Shown here: positions 14,701 through 17,270 of the stretch, piece after piece | How positions within the stretch are numbered: the stretch's first letter is position 1 | Layout of the letters: the number at the start of each line of letters is the position of its first letter | Source: CAZHJG01 sp964533425 | GTDB lineage: Bacteria > Patescibacteriota > Saccharimonadia > Saccharimonadales > UBA4665 | DNA: 17,270 nucleotides | Assembly: GCA_964533425.1 (NCBI GenBank) | Contig: CAZHJG010000019.1 | Location: 1 to 17,270, forward strand | Direction of reading: 5' to 3' | The notes under the pieces: generated by a model | The model's input: only the letters and a program-made list of their open reading frames with translations | Told to the model about the DNA's origin: nothing | Databases searched by the model: none | Program-made: the position numbers and the translations under genes

Positions 14701-15321
14701 GCTGCCGGCAACCAGAGTAGTCACTCGACGACCGTTACAGCCACCACGGCCGCAGTGGTCTCCACTAGTGCTCCAAGCGTCCCAACTGGCGTGACCGCCA
14801 CTGGCGGCAATGCCGAAGTGGTGCTGACATGGAGTGCCAATCCAGCCAAAGACACGGTAACGAAGTACAACGTCTATCGCACCGACCAGGCCTTCACACT
14901 GCCTTGGGTAAGCCTATCAGGCACCAGCTTTACAAACATCGATAGCGTCAGCAACGGCACTCGCTACTGCTACCAGGTAAGTGCCTCAAACACTTCCGGC
15001 ACCAGCGGAAAGAGTGCCCAGGTCTGTGCTACGCCTTCAGCGCATGTCCCAGCTGTGCCCAGCGGCCTAACCCTGACTAAATCGAGCAGCGGCGTCAGCG
15101 TGATCCTGAACTGGCAAGCCAACAACGCTGCCGACAGTGTTACGCACTACAATGTCTACCGCACCGACCAAACCTTCACCACCCCCTGGGCCCAGCCGGC
15201 CGGCACCAGCTTCACCAACGCCAGCAACATCGTCGCCGGTCAACAGTACTGCTATCAATTAAGCGCCACCAACAGCACGGGCACCAGCGCCAAGGATGCG
15301 CCCGTCTGTATAGGTATGTAA
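11791..15321 (+). CDS. secreted modular surface protein: beta-helix, Thr-Pro linker, six FN3 and two Ig-like domains
   Basis: This 1176-aa protein has a basic N-terminus, a hydrophobic export segment at about 33-53 and a possible cleavage after SHA (57). Residues 60-398 look like a right-handed parallel beta-helix with repeated IxNNxI-type turns (FNNRIHDV, YGNWLYDV, YSNVIDHV, YHNVITNV), a fold of polysaccharide lyases and phage-tail-like adhesins. Next are nine Thr-Pro pairs (403-420), FN3-1 (about 425-512), Ig-like 1 (513-609), FN3-2 (620-704), Ig-like 2 (705-802), then FN3-3 to FN3-6 to the end. FN3-1, 2, 5 and 6 share NVYRTDQ and a Cys pair always 19 residues apart (490/509, 682/701, 1060/1079, 1154/1173). 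FN3-3 and 4 lack it. No C-terminal sorting signal is visible. A better-spaced GGAG precedes an alternative ATG at 11851. Role in adhesion or glycan binding is inferred. Confidence 0.88.
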   Translation: MVKKSLTSKESPKDKKVGVSMSASGLSIGKHRLSIVTIFIFIAIFAGLGTLYLHRSHALSCNSTVSPGADLSSAFNALGAGQTLCLNSGAYNASSPPEYSFQNSKGVTMAAAPGATPVVHGWPYVTGANSTFTGITWILDGGTGSVTNHCGPSGVYNAGFPVHTNGTFQIQANGVTLSHNDISEKGLTQSYRGVGVSVGFGGTVSNVRIFNNRIHDVGDCGEEDHAIYLGYASAPQVYGNWLYDVPAGTGVELEYSVNNAQIYSNVIDHVSAGFTLSGSSSGNQIYHNVITNVQGNHGIPTSSQGTGCASGCGVWTYGLSGSNPWSANDYYPNSGSGIISGGSQSGISNGGGNLNCNPGYTTPFTGNPPQTGQDSGNVPDYRVSSSSCVASFGLWNGDIGGTTPTPTPTPTPTPTPTPTPTGSVPATPAGVTAKGGSNNVTVHWTANAASNSVTHYNVYRTDQTFSGPWATVTTPSFTNADQITNGTQYCYQVTAVNATGESAKSAQACATAGDSTPPTITLSKPPANSTVSGAAVAIAGTSSDNGSVTSVQLQADGQNLGPALTTNLASFAASWDSTTVTNGSHSLSAVATDNTGNKATSSVTVNVANTVATPPPSTTPQAPSGLAASPGNATVGLRWNAVTGATHYNVYRTDQTFSGPWATVTGTSFSNASAVVNGTQYCYQVTAANSGGESAKTAPVCATPGDSTPPTVSLKTPANNTAVSGKTVTISGTAADNSSLSRVQVEVDGQNLGTALTTNLSSFSVTWDSTTVPNGSHTLTAVAVDGAGNQASSSVVVSVSNGDTTPPSTPTGLSATATAYNKVSLAWTASTDNVGVVGYAIVRNGVTIATTTTSTPTYSDGTVTGNTAYIYQVIALDAAGNHSTASAGAGLTTPQPPDSTPPSTPGGLTATAVSSAQVNLSWQASSDNTGVAGYLIYRNGSQVAKVTTTSFGDANLSSATSYSYYVVALDAAGNQSSHSTTVTATTAAVVSTSAPSVPTGVTATGGNAEVVLTWSANPAKDTVTKYNVYRTDQAFTLPWVSLSGTSFTNIDSVSNGTRYCYQVSASNTSGTSGKSAQVCATPSAHVPAVPSGLTLTKSSSGVSVILNWQANNAADSVTHYNVYRTDQTFTTPWAQPAGTSFTNASNIVAGQQYCYQLSATNSTGTSAKDAPVCIGM
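12997..13050 (+). repeat. ACN-CCN hexanucleotide repeat coding (Thr-Pro)9
   Basis: Nine tandem ACN-CCN codon pairs encode the linker between the beta-helix and the FN3 array. Third positions vary, so the repeat is kept at protein level, but gain or loss of 6-nt units would stay in frame and change linker length. Confidence 0.9.
13165..13205 (+). repeat. 41-nt identical segment, copy A (FN3-1)
   Basis: Identical over 41 nt to 13741-13781 in FN3-2, with no synonymous change. It encodes YRTDQTFSGPWATV. The flanks differ. Confidence 0.9.
13741..13781 (+). repeat. 41-nt identical segment, copy B (FN3-2)
   Basis: This is the second copy of the segment at 13165-13205. The identity stops sharply on both sides, which points to a recent intragenic exchange. 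Confidence 0.9.
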
Positions 15322-15336
15322 AAGGGAGTAGATCGC

Positions 15337-15768
15337 ATGGCAAGTCAGAATCAGGACGCATTACCAGAGGCACTCCCAGAGAGTTTGCCGACCAGATCCG
15401 GTCAAAGAAAGAAAGCGCTACTGGCCACTATAATTTTTGTGGCACTCGTGGTGGTGATCAGCCTCATCACCTTCGTCCGCGTCGTCCAAAAACCAGCAGC
15501 CAAGATAGACATTACCAGCAGTAGCTTTACACCGGAAACGCTGCAAGTGGCCAAGGGCTCAAAGGTCACCTGGACCAACACCGACAGCGTGGCCCACCGC
15601 TTAGCCGCCGAACCTTTCCCGCTTAACAACAGCATCCCCGGCTTCAACAGCAATATCGTACTCCAACCACACGACAGCTACACCCTTCAGTTCAGCAAAG
15701 CCGGCACCTATCACTACTACGACTACAAAGATCACTTCAACATGACCGGCACCGTAATCGTCAAATAA
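15337..15768 (+). CDS. membrane-anchored cupredoxin-like protein lacking the copper cysteine
   Basis: This 143-aa protein has an acidic N-terminal tail, one membrane helix (about 27-48) and an external cupredoxin-fold domain (55-143): IDITSSSFTPETLQVAKGSKVTWTNTD, then H87 in SVAHRL, and the C-terminal GTYHYYDYKDHFNMTGTVIV. In plastocyanin-type proteins the last block carries Cys, His and Met ligands after GTYxYxC. Here D129 stands at the Cys position, H133 and M136 remain, and the protein has no cysteine at all. A type 1 copper site is therefore unlikely, though a His/Asp/Met site is possible. GGGAG lies 8 nt before the ATG, and the gap to the large surface protein is only 15 nt, so the two are probably co-transcribed. 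Confidence 0.8.
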   Translation: MASQNQDALPEALPESLPTRSGQRKKALLATIIFVALVVVISLITFVRVVQKPAAKIDITSSSFTPETLQVAKGSKVTWTNTDSVAHRLAAEPFPLNNSIPGFNSNIVLQPHDSYTLQFSKAGTYHYYDYKDHFNMTGTVIVK

Positions 15769-15801
15769 GACGCTGTTCAGCACAATGCGGTCGTTAACCA
15801 G

Positions 15802-15831
15802 TTGCATTCTTTAAGCTTGCCGCCGTACAAT
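15802..15831 (+). promoter_or_regulatory. promoter of the SPFH gene
   Basis: TTGCAT (15802-15807) and TACAAT (15826-15831) are 18 nt apart. The predicted start is near 15838. A strong GGAGG (15844-15848) lies 7 nt before the ATG. Confidence 0.55.
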
Positions 15832-15855
15832 TAGGTTGTAACCGGAGGAAGCAAT

Positions 15856-16620
15856 ATGGCGGGCTTAATCATTGTATTTATCATTATTGTGCTTATTATC
15901 ATCGGTAACGGTGTGCGGATTATCAATCAGTACGAGCGGGGTGTGGTTTTTCGCTTGGGCAAAGTTCGGGACGGTGTCAAACAGCCGGGTTTGCGGCTCA
16001 TCATTCCGATTGTGGATCAAATGCGTAAGGTGCCGCTGAGGATTGTGACCTTGCCTATCGACCCGCAAAAGATTATTACCAAAGATAACGTCTCGATCGA
16101 CGTGGCCGCGGTAGCGTACTATCAAATCCAGGACCCGGTGAAGTCAATCGTTGAAATTGAAAACGTCGTGTCAGCCATTTATCAGATCGCGCAAACTACC
16201 GTGCGCAACGTGGTCGGCCAAAGCAGCCTGGATGAAGTTTTGAGCGAGACGGTCAGCATCAACGACAAAATAAAGGGTATTCTCGAAGTCGCCACCGCTA
16301 AATGGGGCGTCTACGTCAACGCTGTCGAAGTCAAAGACATCAAACTACCCGACAGCATGCAGCGAGCCATGGCTAGTCAGGCCGAAGCCGAGCGTGAAAA
16401 GCGTGCTAAAATCATCGCCGCGGAAGGCGAACAGCTCAGCGCCACTAAGCTAGGCGAAGCCGCCGACATCATCGCCGCGCACCCAATCGCCTTGCAGCTC
16501 AGGAATCTGCAAGTCCTGAACACCATCGCCGCCGAACAGAACAGCACCATCATTTTCCCGAGCCAATTCCTCGACACCATCCAGAGCGTGAAGGAATTCC
16601 TGGCCAAAGAGCAGAAATAG
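15856..16620 (+). CDS. SPFH domain / stomatin-like protein (slipin)
   Basis: This 254-aa protein has an N-terminal membrane segment (residues 4-19) and a full SPFH/band 7 domain: INQYERGVVFRLGKVR (23-38), PGLRLIIPIVDQMRKVPLR, then TKDNVSIDVAAVAYYQI and a stomatin-type WGVYVNAVEVKDIKLPDSMQRAM (about 151-173). A charged coiled coil (AEAEREKRAKIIAAEGE) and a short C-terminal helix follow. Stomatins form ring-like oligomers on the membrane and often regulate membrane proteases or channels. The usual NfeD partner is not next to it. With HtpX and LemA in the same window, a membrane quality-control role is plausible but not shown. Confidence 0.93.
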   Translation: MAGLIIVFIIIVLIIIGNGVRIINQYERGVVFRLGKVRDGVKQPGLRLIIPIVDQMRKVPLRIVTLPIDPQKIITKDNVSIDVAAVAYYQIQDPVKSIVEIENVVSAIYQIAQTTVRNVVGQSSLDEVLSETVSINDKIKGILEVATAKWGVYVNAVEVKDIKLPDSMQRAMASQAEAEREKRAKIIAAEGEQLSATKLGEAADIIAAHPIALQLRNLQVLNTIAAEQNSTIIFPSQFLDTIQSVKEFLAKEQK

Positions 16621-16654
16621 CCCAGGCTGCGAGCTCTCGGACATATGTAGTGCT

Positions 16655-17077
16655 ATGAAAACAAGTGACATTCCCAGCCCGTACTATCGTGTTTCGCTGA
16701 AAGCGATAATTTTTGACAGCCGCGCCCGCCTGCTGGTGGTCGAATATGACGATGGCGGTTGGGGCTTGCCCGGGGGTGGCTGGGAACACGGTGAAACCAT
16801 GCAACACTGTTTACGTCGGGAGCTCATGGAAGAACTGGGCGTCGGTATCAAGCACATCGATTTTACCAGCATATATCCCTATAGTGCGCCTGGATCGGGC
16901 GGCGGCATGCAGCTGAAATTGGCCGTACCGGTTGAGCTGAACGATTACGACTTCATTGTGGGTGATGACGTGGTAGCCTACAAGTTTGTGACGGCGCCAG
17001 AGCTGGCTCGACTCGATATGTCGCTACCGGAAGTGGGCCTCAAAACGCACATTGAGCGCCTGTGGGCTGACCGCTAG
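16655..17077 (+). CDS. Nudix hydrolase
   Basis: This 140-aa protein carries a complete Nudix box at 41-63: G41-x5-E47-x7-R55-E56-L-x-E59-E60-x-G62-V63, which binds the divalent metal used to hydrolyse nucleoside diphosphate-linked compounds. The N-terminal strand RVSLKAIIFDSRARLLVVEYD and the WGLPGGGWE approach to the box are typical of small MutT/ADP-ribose-type enzymes. The substrate cannot be told from the sequence. The ATG at 16655 has no Shine-Dalgarno. A TATGTA at 16644-16649 would again put transcription at or next to the start codon. Confidence 0.9.
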   Translation: MKTSDIPSPYYRVSLKAIIFDSRARLLVVEYDDGGWGLPGGGWEHGETMQHCLRRELMEELGVGIKHIDFTSIYPYSAPGSGGGMQLKLAVPVELNDYDFIVGDDVVAYKFVTAPELARLDMSLPEVGLKTHIERLWADR

Positions 17078-17106
17078 TTGAAAAATGCTGCTCTCATCTG
17101 TAAAAT
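17078..17106 (+). promoter_or_regulatory. promoter of the tRNA-Phe locus
   Basis: TTGAAA (17078-17083) and TAAAAT (17101-17106) are 17 nt apart. The predicted start is near 17113, 5 nt before the truncated tRNA-Phe copy and about 105 nt before the second copy. Confidence 0.65.
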
Positions 17107-17117
17107 AACAGGTTGGC

Positions 17118-17157
17118 GGCGCTTTAGCTCAGTTGGTAGAGCAGCGGCCTGAAGAGC
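17118..17157 (+). pseudogene. truncated tRNA-Phe, 5' half only
   Basis: Forty nt match the downstream tRNA-Phe at 39 of 40 positions, covering the acceptor 5' strand GGCGCTT, the D-arm, and the anticodon loop with GAA. After GAAGAGC the sequence diverges: the anticodon stem fails to close (GCGGC against GCTAT), and no T-arm or 3' acceptor strand follows before the next copy. Confidence 0.75.
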
Positions 17158-17192
17158 TATCGGTAAGAGTCCCTTCGGGCACAAGGCTCTTC
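17151..17192 (+). other. alternative hairpins in the spacer between the tRNA-Phe copies
   Basis: GCTCTTC (17186-17192) can pair with GAAGAGC (17151-17157), which contains the Phe anticodon. Alternatively, GGCTCTT (17185-17191) can pair with AAGAGTC (17165-17171) around a loop that includes CCCTTCGGG. The two pairings exclude each other. No function is known. Confidence 0.4.
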
Positions 17193-17217
17193 GTGTACAT
17201 TCCCAAATTAAACGTGT

Positions 17218-17270
17218 GGCGCTTTAGCTCAGTTGGTAGAGCAGAGGCCTGAAGAGCCTTGTGTCCCCAG
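17218..17270 (+). tRNA. tRNA-Phe(GAA), 3' part beyond window
   Basis: The acceptor 5' strand GGCGCTT, the D-arm GCTC/GAGC, the anticodon stem GAGGC/GCCTT (one G-U) with loop CTGAAGA and anticodon GAA, the variable region GTGTC and the first T-stem strand CCCAG are all present. The window ends there, so the T-loop and acceptor 3' strand cannot be checked. It starts exactly 100 nt after the truncated copy. Confidence 0.85.

Overview
The window looks like a chromosomal segment from a candidate-phylum-radiation (Patescibacteria) bacterium, most likely a Saccharibacteria (TM7)-like organism. This is inferred from compact gene packing, moderate GC, many small membrane or surface proteins, a GFSH-type membrane N-terminus on one secreted protein, and housekeeping genes (lemA, htpX, ligA, corA) mixed with unassigned membrane proteins. 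TGA ends dacA and htpX, so the Gly-TGA code of Gracilibacteria/SR1 does not apply. No phage, transposase, CRISPR or plasmid genes are visible.

Layout. Positions 1-80 hold a tRNA-Val(TAC)-like sequence with a broken T-loop. Two minus-strand genes follow: a streptogrisin-like secreted serine protease with its pro-domain (152-1720), and a D-Ala-D-Ala carboxypeptidase of the PBP5/DacA type (1837-3051). A divergent promoter region separates them from a long plus-strand series: lemA, htpX, a polytopic membrane protein, ligA (8-nt overlap with the preceding gene), a DUF1761-type membrane protein, a stand-alone 7TM sensor-like protein, a proline-rich single-pass membrane protein with a large external domain, and a corA-like Mg2+ channel preceded by a structured leader of about 150 nt.

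The middle holds a tRNA-Ala(GGC) gene. Between that gene and its terminator lie two tandem units of 80 and 69 nt, each ending in a copy of the tRNA 3' end including CCA. Next comes the largest gene, a 1176-aa secreted protein built from a beta-helix, a Thr-Pro linker, six FN3 domains and two Ig-like domains. It is followed, apparently in the same operon, by a membrane-anchored cupredoxin-like protein with no cysteine. A stomatin-type SPFH protein and a Nudix hydrolase follow. The window ends in a tRNA-Phe(GAA) locus where a truncated 5' half sits between the promoter and a second copy that runs off the window edge.

How the genes fit together. The dominant theme is the cell envelope: wall trimming (DacA), membrane-protein quality control (LemA, HtpX, SPFH), metal transport (CorA), and an exported protease and modular adhesin or glycan-binding protein that would suit a surface-attached lifestyle. 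The most unusual signals are the partial or degenerate tRNA copies at all three tRNA loci, the 10-bp/3-nt-loop hairpins repeated behind tRNA-Ala, the corA leader, and -10 boxes placed so close to start codons that some transcripts should be leaderless.
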